64,000 nucleotides of DNA from an uncultured Chlamydiae bacterium (GTDB taxonomy: Bacteria; Chlamydiota; Chlamydiia; Chlamydiales; SM23-39), in the NCBI GenBank assembly GCA_903893545.1, contig CAITMJ010000009.1, positions 1 through 64,000 of the forward strand. Direction: 5' to 3'. Both the position numbers and the translations under genes were made by a program. Shown here in pieces: positions 9,145 through 17,562 of the stretch (its first letter is position 1; each line of letters begins with the position of its first letter). The notes under the pieces are model-generated. The model had not been told where the DNA came from. It worked only from the letters and a program-made list of their open reading frames with translations, and made no database searches.

Positions 9145-10110
9145 ATGAGTATATCCGGAACAGTTTCACCCATTTCTATAGGATCTCAAATGGATTCTGT
9201 CCAACCTCCTAGTCTTTGTTTAAAGGTTCTATCAAAAATTTGTTGTATAGCTCTAGCTGCGATCCTAACATTTAGCGCATGTGTAGGATTAGGTTGGATT
9301 TCAGCTTCGCCTCTCCTCGTCACAGGTCTATTGCTAGTAACTCCAGCTCTTGCATACGCTGGCAGGAAACTCGATCAATCCATTGTTTCTATTGATGATC
9401 AGGGGGTTCTGTTACCTCAGATCGATGGTCTAACACAAGTTGTTCGCAAGCTGGAAGAGCGCTCTCTAGAGCTACGTGAGAGCGGAGACTCCGATGGAGC
9501 TATGGCTGTTTGGGAGCAATCTCTAGCAATAGACCAACAAGCTAGAGAGTTCAATAGTAAAAGTACTTCTTTTACTCGTTATGATCTTTTATCTATGAAA
9601 AGAATTTTTGAACCTCCCATCAATGAGTATCACATAGATAAAGATAGAACTCGTTATTATGCTCCTGATCACAGCGAAATCCTGAAGTTTATTGAATCAT
9701 ATCGAGTAGCTGGTGGTTATGTTGGATACGGAATGAATCCGCGAAACAAGGCTATGGATCCTGTAACTGGAAAACTCCGGCTTTGTGATTTCATCTATCT
9801 GACTAAGGATGCTGATCAAATTACCTTCGAGAAGGAAGTCTCTCTTAGCAGGACAACAGGATCCTGGCTATTTGGTCCCTCTCGAATTCCAGAACGACAA
9901 AGAACCCAAGAGAGGATCTCTAATCAAGAATTCTTGCCATTTCTGAAGGAGAATATCAATCGATGGAAATATGATGGATATCTTTTGTGTTTAACCCCAA
10001 AAGATTTTGAGAATCTCATGGGAACTTTGGAATTTAGTTCCGATCAATTATATAAGACCCATGCAGTTACGTTATTTTATAAAGAAGCTCCTGAGAAAGA
10101 GGGGCTGTGA
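9145..10110 (+). CDS. Unknown protein, second copy of gene A, with Inc-like hydrophobic pair
   Basis: 321 residues from the ATG at 9145, which has AGAGG six bases upstream; an upstream in-frame start (9055) lies inside the preceding gene and is unlikely. Residues about 28-72 contain two hydrophobic helices separated by the short turn GWISASP. This bilobed pattern is typical of chlamydial inclusion membrane (Inc) proteins. The rest matches the 7543-8415 product (TPR-like hairpin, then YHIDKDRTRYYAPDHSEI and GYVGYGMNPRNKA). It is seven bases after the previous stop and overlaps the next start. An inclusion-membrane location is inferred. Confidence 0.7.
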   Translation: MSISGTVSPISIGSQMDSVQPPSLCLKVLSKICCIALAAILTFSACVGLGWISASPLLVTGLLLVTPALAYAGRKLDQSIVSIDDQGVLLPQIDGLTQVVRKLEERSLELRESGDSDGAMAVWEQSLAIDQQAREFNSKSTSFTRYDLLSMKRIFEPPINEYHIDKDRTRYYAPDHSEILKFIESYRVAGGYVGYGMNPRNKAMDPVTGKLRLCDFIYLTKDADQITFEKEVSLSRTTGSWLFGPSRIPERQRTQERISNQEFLPFLKENINRWKYDGYLLCLTPKDFENLMGTLEFSSDQLYKTHAVTLFYKEAPEKEGL

Positions 10111-11612
10111 TGATTTATTCTTCGATAAATTTAGCTGTTACCAATATTTTGGTAAATCGAGAGAAAGACGAATCTTTTTTCTCGATTGTTTCAGGAAATA
10201 CGGTACAGAAAATTCAAGAAGTTGTAGCAGATTTTCCCTACAAGCAGTTTTCTATCTCGACTTTGCGATCCATCTTACCAACAATGCATTCTCGAGTTGT
10301 TTGTCTTAGCGACGGTAGTCGTAAGCTTTATTTACATGCTCGCCTTTTAGGAGGCGGCCTTCCAGAAGGCGATCTACAGCGTGCGGAGCAGTTGGGCATT
10401 TATAATCCAGATATTGCTGATAAACAAGTGGCTACAAACATACTGAATGTGATAGGCGATTCGACCTATTCATCAGTCTTTGTCGATACTAGAGATTATC
10501 AATTTATGGGGCGTAGGGCATCGCACCCATCGCGAATGATTTCTTTAACACCCGGAGCATGGCAATTCTTTGTGAATGTAATGAAAGTGCTTGTTTACAA
10601 ACAAGACCATCATAGGCCCAATGGAAATGCAGTTGTAAGTGCCGTCTTAGGATCTAATGATCCAGACGATCTTGCATGGCTGGAGGCGAGTTTTCGATCT
10701 AATAAAAACATATGTGTGTTTTTCTCATTTGCAGAGAGAGGGTTGTTTGATATTGGGTTTGAAAACAGCCCCTTTACTGAATACGCTGCCGGAATAAGAG
10801 ATAACATTGTAAAGGCATTGCCTAGTCAACCTGCAGTACAAAATCCGGCGTTTCCCTTAAGAGATGAATACTTTGCTCAACGAAATGCCTTCAATGAGAT
10901 AAATCTGCGAGATCATGTAGATCCAGCCGAACAGGTAAGAGTTGCCAAACTTGTCGATGAGGCGTTTGTGAATCTTCTGCCGGAACTCTATAAACAAGAT
11001 TGCGTGCAAGTCGATTATCTTCAGGAAGGGATTCTTGCAAAAATGGTTCGCATAGATGATCAAAACTCGCCTTGGATGCCCATTGGATATTTTAACGGAT
11101 CTTATAGACCGTATCGCCGATGGTGTTTTGCTCCACTTCCAAGTGGAATGGTTCCTGCGATTAATGGTGATGCTATCTGTACCTGGTGGGATGCAAATTG
11201 GAATCAAGATCATAAAGTTGGCAGTGTGCAACTTCTCACTGGTAAGCATTATGGAGGAAAAAATTCCGGCGAAGATGGTATTTACACGATCTATTATGAT
11301 CGATATGGTAGAGAATATAATCTCATTCCAGTCGGTAGTTTAATCACAGGTTATGTTCCTGCTCGCACAATACAGTCGATTAAGCAAGGTTATCCGATGA
11401 AGCAAGATTACTCTCTCATATTTGATAAACACATAGTTGTACACATAGCCTGTAACGAGATCAATTACAAAGAGCATGGATTTGAGCAACACGGGAACAT
11501 TCTATGGCCGAAAACAAATGGTTCATTCGAAAGCTTTCAAGAAGAAATTGATCTCCAAAAGATCGGCCTCGAAGCTGTTATAGCAACAGCATTAATCGCG
11601 TACAGTAACTAA
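10110..11612 (+). CDS. Unknown protein, second and full-length copy of gene B
   Basis: 500 residues from the ATG at 10110 (GTG at 10107 possible). The first 230 residues are nearly identical to the 8415-9137 product. A linker rich in Pro and Ala (PSQPAVQNPAFP) leads into a second, unrecognised domain of about 260 residues, rich in Trp and Tyr (WCFAPLP, CTWWDANWNQDH, YTIYYDRYGREYN). It is the last gene of the operon that begins at 3356. No catalytic motif could be assigned. Confidence 0.65.
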   Translation: MIYSSINLAVTNILVNREKDESFFSIVSGNTVQKIQEVVADFPYKQFSISTLRSILPTMHSRVVCLSDGSRKLYLHARLLGGGLPEGDLQRAEQLGIYNPDIADKQVATNILNVIGDSTYSSVFVDTRDYQFMGRRASHPSRMISLTPGAWQFFVNVMKVLVYKQDHHRPNGNAVVSAVLGSNDPDDLAWLEASFRSNKNICVFFSFAERGLFDIGFENSPFTEYAAGIRDNIVKALPSQPAVQNPAFPLRDEYFAQRNAFNEINLRDHVDPAEQVRVAKLVDEAFVNLLPELYKQDCVQVDYLQEGILAKMVRIDDQNSPWMPIGYFNGSYRPYRRWCFAPLPSGMVPAINGDAICTWWDANWNQDHKVGSVQLLTGKHYGGKNSGEDGIYTIYYDRYGREYNLIPVGSLITGYVPARTIQSIKQGYPMKQDYSLIFDKHIVVHIACNEINYKEHGFEQHGNILWPKTNGSFESFQEEIDLQKIGLEAVIATALIAYSN

Positions 11613-11713
11613 TAACCAGTGCGCGACTTAGTGCAACCCAGCTCAGAAAATCTAAATCCTACCTAATCATTTTCTTTTCAATAAAAGTCTTGTAGTGGTA
11701 AAACGTTTGCCCA

Positions 11714-14700
11714 ATGAATAGGAAGCGCATCACTTGGTTGTTGGTTTGGGCTATGCCCCTCTTTGGGGAGAACTCGATGATTTCGTTGGAGGGAGATCCT
11801 TCGGTAATTATCGAGGGGAAGGTCAATGCCATTACTGGGGAGCCGGTGATTTTCCAGGAGGATTTGGTCATTTGGGGGGCGGAGCCGGTGCGGATTGCAA
11901 GGGCATATGTGAGCGGGCCAGAGGGGAAGTGGTTTTGGGGGATTTTTGGGAGTTTGCGTCGGTTGAAAAATGGCCATTTGATGGTGACGGAGAAGAACGG
12001 CACGCCGATGGAGTATCGAAAGGCGGAGAAGGTCTATGTCGAGGGAGTGAAGTATGTGCGGTATAATTCGGTCAATTTCGATGAGGGGTTTTCCAATACG
12101 GCGCACGGGAAGATATCGAGTCGCACAAATCTGAAGAATTATTATGTTTTACTGAATGAATCGTCGGAAAATTTCGAGGTGCATTGCGCAGATGGCACTG
12201 TGCGAATGTATGAGGCCCATCGAGGGGAGCACTATCTGTGTTCGGAGAAGCTGCCGAATGGACATTGGGTTTTATATGAGTATGAGGAGGTGGTTGTAGA
12301 TAAGAAGAAGGATCTTTTTACCTACAATTTAAAATCGATCCGGACGACAAATCCCGCAAAGACAAAGGTGTACGCAAGAGGGGATCTTCAGTTGGAGGAT
12401 CCAAAGCTGAAAAATCAACACTTTTTCGTGACGGGGTCAGATGGAGGATCGGTCGAGTATCAGTATCGAGGGGGAAAAAGACCCCATATAGGCCCGATGT
12501 CCGCGGTTATTTCTTCCTGCTTGCCTACGCAAAAGTTGGAGTTCGTAAAATTTACGCATAAATTTAGTCAGTTGGGCGGGCATCAGGAGGGGGAGGAAGA
12601 GTGTCGGCTGTTCTCGATGAAGCTTCCGTTAGAGCGGGAGGTGCGGCTTGAGTATTACCAGAGGGATGTGGAACAGGTCGCTGGTCAGTCGATTAAGATG
12701 GAGGACTATTGGATCGGTCCACTCACTCCTTATCATGATCCTCGGAGGAGCCGAATCAAGTCGATTGGGTCGCAGGTCGGAGGGAATGATCAGGTGCACG
12801 CGACTCACTCATTTACCTACGATCTAAAGAATAAGAAGACTTCTGTATATGAGATCGATGGGAGTAGGACCGATTATTCTTGGAACAGGTCGTTCCGTTT
12901 GGACTATCTCGAAAGGTTCTCGAAGGAAGGGAAGCTCTTAAATGCGGAGAGCTATGGCTGGGAGTACTCGAAAAAAAATCTCGGGAATTTAGTTTGCAAA
13001 ATGTTCCTCGATGAAAATCGGACGCCGGTCTCGATAAAATGGTATTTTTATGGGGAGAGGGGGAATGTCGCCGAGGAGAGATTTTATGGGAATCTTACGG
13101 GCCGAAGCCCTCCTCTTATGCTCGATAAGGGCCCTATTATCCCTCAAGGGGAGTTTTACGCGCGGAGGTTTAAGTATTCTTCTGGAGAACCGAGTTTATT
13201 GATCGAAGAATCGGATGATTTTGGAGTGCGGATCGTATATGACTATCTCCCTGGAACGGATTTGCCGCTTGCGGAGTGGATCTATGATGGGCAAGAGGTG
13301 AAGCTGCGGAAGTTTTGGGAGTATGATGAAGATCATATTCTTATTCGGGAAATTGGCGATGATGGAAATGGATTGGATAAGGGCGATTTTTCCGGGGTCA
13401 AGGTACGTAGGATCCGAGAGATTACGCCGTTTGACTCGGGCCGGTATGTGGGGATGCCCGAGATCGTAGAGGAAAAATATTGGGAAAATGGGAGTGAATT
13501 TCTGTTGAGAAGAGAGGTTCTGACTTATGGCGCCTCTATGCGGGTGTTGCAAAGGGATGTCTATGATGCAGATGGTGTGTTCCGCTATTGCTTGAAAATG
13601 GCATACGATGAGAAAGGGCGTCTTACCCAAGAGACGAATGCGCTTGGCCAGGTGCAAAGCTATGAGTATGATCTGACCGGAAACAGGATTCGTTCGAAGG
13701 ATTTTTCGGGAAGAAAGACAACGAGGTTCGAATATGACTACTCCAATCGCCCCACTTGCGTAGAAATGCAAGGCGATGATGGCGTTATTTTAGGCGCTAA
13801 GACCTCTTACGATCTAAAACACCAGATCGTCTCTGAGGTCGATGCTCGCGGCCATGAAACCAAGCATAGCTATGATGTTCTAGGGAATCGGATCAAAACT
13901 GAGCTGCCGCGATCTCCACTTGTTTCCTCGTGTACGCAAGGGATGTACGATGCCGCCGGCAATCAGATTCGGAGTGTAGATGGAGAGGGGCATGAGACGT
14001 TAACGTCCTATAACGCCTACGGCAAGCCTTTGATCGTTATTTATGCAGATGGAGAGATGGAAGAGTATGTCTACTCTCTCAATGGTCAGCTTAAAACCCA
14101 TATCGATCCGAAAGGAGTCTCTACCTCTTACGTGCATGATTTTTTAGGGCGTATTGTGCAAAAGATTGTGGGAGATGCTGAGGAAAACTATGAATATTAT
14201 GGAGAGCTGCTCGTTGCAAAGACCGATGCGGAAAGGAATCGAACGGTTTATACCTATGACGGTGCTGGAAGAAAAGTGGCAGAGGAGCTTGGGGAGGAGA
14301 AAACGACCTATTCTTACGATGCTCTTGGCCGCTTGGCAACTGCCCGTAGCGACGACCATCTCTTGGTCTATGAATATGATCTTCTCGATCGACTGATCGA
14401 AGAAAGGGGCGGCGCACGCAAAGTGCAATATGAATACGACGCGGCTGGAAACCAGAAGACGGTGATCCGTTTTATCGCTGGGAAAGAGGCTCTAGAGAAA
14501 CGGGAATACGACTCTTTTGGTCGCCTGATCGAAAAGAGGGATGCGCTTGGAGGCAAGGAAATCACTTGCTACGAGGATTATTTCCTCAATTGTTATGGGC
14601 AAAAGGTTTTCCGAAAGATCTCGGTAGACCAGATGGGATTGCAATCGATTGAGACCTTCGATGCGTTGGGCCGGCTCGCCTCTTTTGAAAAGAGGAAAGA

Positions 14701-16972
14701 AAAAACGCTCTTTTTAGAGGAGAAGTTCTACGATCGGAACGGCCTTCTCAACGTCCAAGCAGACACAATTTTTTCCCCCGAGAGCTCGCGTAAAGTCCAT
14801 ACAAGATGGAGCTATGACAAGCGCGGAAGGCTGAGCTCTTTGACAGAAGCGGACGAGAGGGTCACGCGCTACGAGTATACCCCTCGCGGGGAATTGGAGA
14901 GGAAGATCAAGTCAGATGGCACTGTTATCTCTTATGATTACAACGATCTTGGCCATCTTATTTCTCTTTCTTCTTCGGACGGGACGGTTCTCCACTCGAT
15001 GAAGTACGACAGGCTCGGGCGCCTGATCTGGTTCGATGGTATCACTAGGACCTTCGATGCTAAAGGGAGGATTTTGTCTGAAATATTTCCACAAGGATAC
15101 AGCGTGCAAAATCGCTATGATTTAGCAGGTCGAAGAGTGGAGTGTTCTATCCCCATGGCCAATTGCGCCATCGAATATGCGTATAACTCTTTTGATCTGA
15201 CCCGCGTCACTCGGAAGACGGGGATGGGAGAGGAGCTCTACTCACACGATTATCTCGACTACGACCTTGCGGGCAATTTGCTAAAAGAAAAGTCGATCCA
15301 CGGCCAAGAGATTGTATATACAATCGATCCGCTCTCTCGCAAAACACAGATTTTTGCGCCTCAGTTTTCGCAGCAAATACTCAAGTTCGATCCGGTTGGC
15401 AATATTACCCAAATGCGGATCCAAACTGACCGGATCGATTACACCTATGACGATCTCTATCAACTCACTTCGGAAACGGGCCCCTTTGTGCACAACTATC
15501 TCTTCGACAGCCTCAATAATCGCCTCCAAAAAGATGCCGAAACCTACCAAATCAATGCGCTACAACAAGTGGTGTCCCATCTTCAGTACGACAAAAACGG
15601 CAACCCCACAAAGAGCGGCACTATTAAATACACCTACGACGCCCTGGATCGGCTCATTCGGATTGAGGCGCCTGGCCTTGTAAAGATCTTCTCTTACGAT
15701 GCGCTGCACCGCTGCAAGACGAAGACGACGAATCGAGAAGTGCGCCATTTTCTCTACGACAACAAAAACGAAATCGGCTCTTTTGACGACAGGCAGAGCC
15801 TCATCGACCTGCGTATTCTTGGGAGCTCGCCCCATGCTGAAATCGGCGCGAGCGTGGCCATCGAACTTCTCGGCAACACTTTTGCCCCCGTCCACGACCT
15901 ACAAGGCAATATCGCAGCTCTTTGCCCGTTAGTCTCCCAGCCTACCTTCTATCGCTACAGCGCTTTTGGTGAGGAGCGAATCATCGGAGAGCCTCTCTGT
16001 CCTTGGCGCTACTCCTCCAAACGGAGCGATGTAGATACCGGTCTGGTCTATTTTGGCCGAAGGTTTTACCTCCCAGAACTCGGCCGCTGGCTCACTCCCG
16101 ACCCCTCTGGCTTTAAGGATGGGATGAACCTCTATGCTTACGTACACAACGACCCATTGACCAGCTACGACGAATACGGCCTGCTCACGAATGTCCATGG
16201 GCAAGGGTGGCAAAACTGCCCCTGGGGCTCGCCGTTTTCCTATTCGAGCTCCTCTCCTGGGGGGGTCCCCTTCGCTTCGCCGCCCGAGCAGTGGAATCGC
16301 GCTCGGGTAGATGCGCGCCAGATCCCCTCTTTGGACCTCTATTACAAGCGCTCGCCCCACTACTATGTCAATGGCATCTTGAATACGTCGTCTGATAGTC
16401 AAAAAGGGGCTGAGGCTTTAAGGCAATCATTGGGAGGAGCTGCTAATGTCATTCCACTTTATTCGGCCAGCGAGGGGACATACAAAGATTTAAAGTCTGT
16501 CCGTCGAATTAAGCGAGATTCTAATTACGATAGTTTTGCAATTTGGAAATTGAAAAGAGAAATTAAGTCGTCTTCATTGTACATGGAGGGATTAAATGAT
16601 CCGCGAAAGCTTTTTATCACGGCCTTTAGTCGAGGGGCCGGTGAAACTTTCCACGCTGTGAAGAATCTAGGTTCAGAAGAGAAAAACAGATTGATTATTA
16701 CGGCTTGCGGCCCCATCATGATTCTTCCTCGTGACCTTGGATTTTCTGTGACTAACTTAATATCATCTGGCGATTGGTGTTCTCTCTTTTGCAATAGCGC
16801 ATTAAAGAAGGATCCTCATAGTTTTGACGATGTTGCTAATGTTCGAATGTTGGATCAGATCGACGGGTTTTCTGGATGCATTAAGGATCATTTCTTCTTA
16901 AGCAATACTTATCAAGGGGAGATAGCAGATTTCACCAGGAAAAATTATGACAAATTTGGAGGACCGAGATGA
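11714..16972 (+). CDS. RHS/YD-repeat protein with variable C-terminal hydrolase-like domain
   Basis: 1752 residues. A short hydrophobic N-terminus (ITWLLVWAMPLFG) looks like an export signal. The region from about 620 to 1440 is full of YD repeats (YEYDLTGNRI, YTYDGAGRK, YDALGRLATA), which build the RHS shell. The core closes with the usual signature SAFGEER, then DVDTGLVYFGRRFYLPELGRWLTPDPSG and NDPLTSYDEYGL near residue 1490. Beyond it a 260-residue C-terminal domain has YYVNGILNT, a nucleophile-elbow-like AFSRGAGE (residues about 1638-1645), and DHFFL near the end. These suggest an alpha/beta-hydrolase fold, possibly related to the chlamydial DUF687 family. Its last four bases overlap the next gene. 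Confidence 0.85.
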   Translation: MNRKRITWLLVWAMPLFGENSMISLEGDPSVIIEGKVNAITGEPVIFQEDLVIWGAEPVRIARAYVSGPEGKWFWGIFGSLRRLKNGHLMVTEKNGTPMEYRKAEKVYVEGVKYVRYNSVNFDEGFSNTAHGKISSRTNLKNYYVLLNESSENFEVHCADGTVRMYEAHRGEHYLCSEKLPNGHWVLYEYEEVVVDKKKDLFTYNLKSIRTTNPAKTKVYARGDLQLEDPKLKNQHFFVTGSDGGSVEYQYRGGKRPHIGPMSAVISSCLPTQKLEFVKFTHKFSQLGGHQEGEEECRLFSMKLPLEREVRLEYYQRDVEQVAGQSIKMEDYWIGPLTPYHDPRRSRIKSIGSQVGGNDQVHATHSFTYDLKNKKTSVYEIDGSRTDYSWNRSFRLDYLERFSKEGKLLNAESYGWEYSKKNLGNLVCKMFLDENRTPVSIKWYFYGERGNVAEERFYGNLTGRSPPLMLDKGPIIPQGEFYARRFKYSSGEPSLLIEESDDFGVRIVYDYLPGTDLPLAEWIYDGQEVKLRKFWEYDEDHILIREIGDDGNGLDKGDFSGVKVRRIREITPFDSGRYVGMPEIVEEKYWENGSEFLLRREVLTYGASMRVLQRDVYDADGVFRYCLKMAYDEKGRLTQETNALGQVQSYEYDLTGNRIRSKDFSGRKTTRFEYDYSNRPTCVEMQGDDGVILGAKTSYDLKHQIVSEVDARGHETKHSYDVLGNRIKTELPRSPLVSSCTQGMYDAAGNQIRSVDGEGHETLTSYNAYGKPLIVIYADGEMEEYVYSLNGQLKTHIDPKGVSTSYVHDFLGRIVQKIVGDAEENYEYYGELLVAKTDAERNRTVYTYDGAGRKVAEELGEEKTTYSYDALGRLATARSDDHLLVYEYDLLDRLIEERGGARKVQYEYDAAGNQKTVIRFIAGKEALEKREYDSFGRLIEKRDALGGKEITCYEDYFLNCYGQKVFRKISVDQMGLQSIETFDALGRLASFEKRKEKTLFLEEKFYDRNGLLNVQADTIFSPESSRKVHTRWSYDKRGRLSSLTEADERVTRYEYTPRGELERKIKSDGTVISYDYNDLGHLISLSSSDGTVLHSMKYDRLGRLIWFDGITRTFDAKGRILSEIFPQGYSVQNRYDLAGRRVECSIPMANCAIEYAYNSFDLTRVTRKTGMGEELYSHDYLDYDLAGNLLKEKSIHGQEIVYTIDPLSRKTQIFAPQFSQQILKFDPVGNITQMRIQTDRIDYTYDDLYQLTSETGPFVHNYLFDSLNNRLQKDAETYQINALQQVVSHLQYDKNGNPTKSGTIKYTYDALDRLIRIEAPGLVKIFSYDALHRCKTKTTNREVRHFLYDNKNEIGSFDDRQSLIDLRILGSSPHAEIGASVAIELLGNTFAPVHDLQGNIAALCPLVSQPTFYRYSAFGEERIIGEPLCPWRYSSKRSDVDTGLVYFGRRFYLPELGRWLTPDPSGFKDGMNLYAYVHNDPLTSYDEYGLLTNVHGQGWQNCPWGSPFSYSSSSPGGVPFASPPEQWNRARVDARQIPSLDLYYKRSPHYYVNGILNTSSDSQKGAEALRQSLGGAANVIPLYSASEGTYKDLKSVRRIKRDSNYDSFAIWKLKREIKSSSLYMEGLNDPRKLFITAFSRGAGETFHAVKNLGSEEKNRLIITACGPIMILPRDLGFSVTNLISSGDWCSLFCNSALKKDPHSFDDVANVRMLDQIDGFSGCIKDHFFLSNTYQGEIADFTRKNYDKFGGPR

Positions 16973-17562
16973 AGTATATTTTGTGCTTGTTGTTGGTCAT
17001 CAGTTTTAATGGATGCTTTTCAACGTCGAAAACCAGTGATTCGTATAGAGAAGTGATGAAAGTTATTAATAAGTATTCATCGCATTTAAAAAAGGAAGGC
17101 ATAGTGCGGAGATGGTATGGTCTTGATTATGCTGGTGTCGATAAAATCTACGATGGCAAAATTCATCTAATTTCATTGGGATATGGTATCGATAAAAACC
17201 TACACTATCAGGACGCTAGAAAATTATTCTATAGAATTGTGAATGAGCTTCTTACAGAATTGAATGGCAGGGAAGAGTTCCGAGAATATTTCTATCACTA
17301 TCCGATAACTTATGAAGATTTGCATTTTTCTCTCAGTTTCGATTACGAAAATAAAGGGTATTTAAAAAAAGAAGACGTTGACCAGATAGTCATTCAACAT
17401 AATGAAATAGCTTACTATATTGCAAAATTTGATGGGATTACTAATGAACTGGTCACTAAGGAAATCGGCCCAGGTATTGGCACTTTATCTTTTACAGGGC
17501 AAGACTCGACGCGCTCGATTGTGCGGAAATTGCCGGAGAGGGAGGAAGAAGCGGGACTCTAA
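16969..17562 (+). CDS. Small putative lipoprotein overlapping the RHS gene; immunity or accessory candidate
   Basis: 197 residues. The N-terminus is a lipoprotein signal: two positively placed residues, a hydrophobic core LCLLLVISF and the lipobox FNGC with C16. The start ATG overlaps the RHS stop (ATGA), so the two are translationally coupled. That placement directly after a polymorphic RHS toxin-like tip is where cognate immunity genes usually sit, but chlamydial RHS biology is poorly known and the role is inferred. The rest is charged and tyrosine-rich with no recognised domain. Confidence 0.7.
   Translation: MKYILCLLLVISFNGCFSTSKTSDSYREVMKVINKYSSHLKKEGIVRRWYGLDYAGVDKIYDGKIHLISLGYGIDKNLHYQDARKLFYRIVNELLTELNGREEFREYFYHYPITYEDLHFSLSFDYENKGYLKKEDVDQIVIQHNEIAYYIAKFDGITNELVTKEIGPGIGTLSFTGQDSTRSIVRKLPEREEEAGL

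Larger units (their letters stand above)
7636..10781 (+). repeat. Tandem duplication of a two-gene unit (A-B, A'-B')
   Basis: About 1.45 kb at 7636-9089 recurs at about 9377-10781 in direct orientation. The stretch 8265-8620 is nearly identical base for base to 9960-10310, including the A/B gene junction, while the 5' part of the A gene is more diverged. The unequal divergence along the unit points to recent duplication or gene conversion centred on the junction. Boundaries are approximate, judged by eye. Confidence 0.8.

Noticed and set aside
13196..13771. 191-codon minus-strand frame within the RHS gene
   Set aside because: It is a shadow of the YD-repeat coding sequence.
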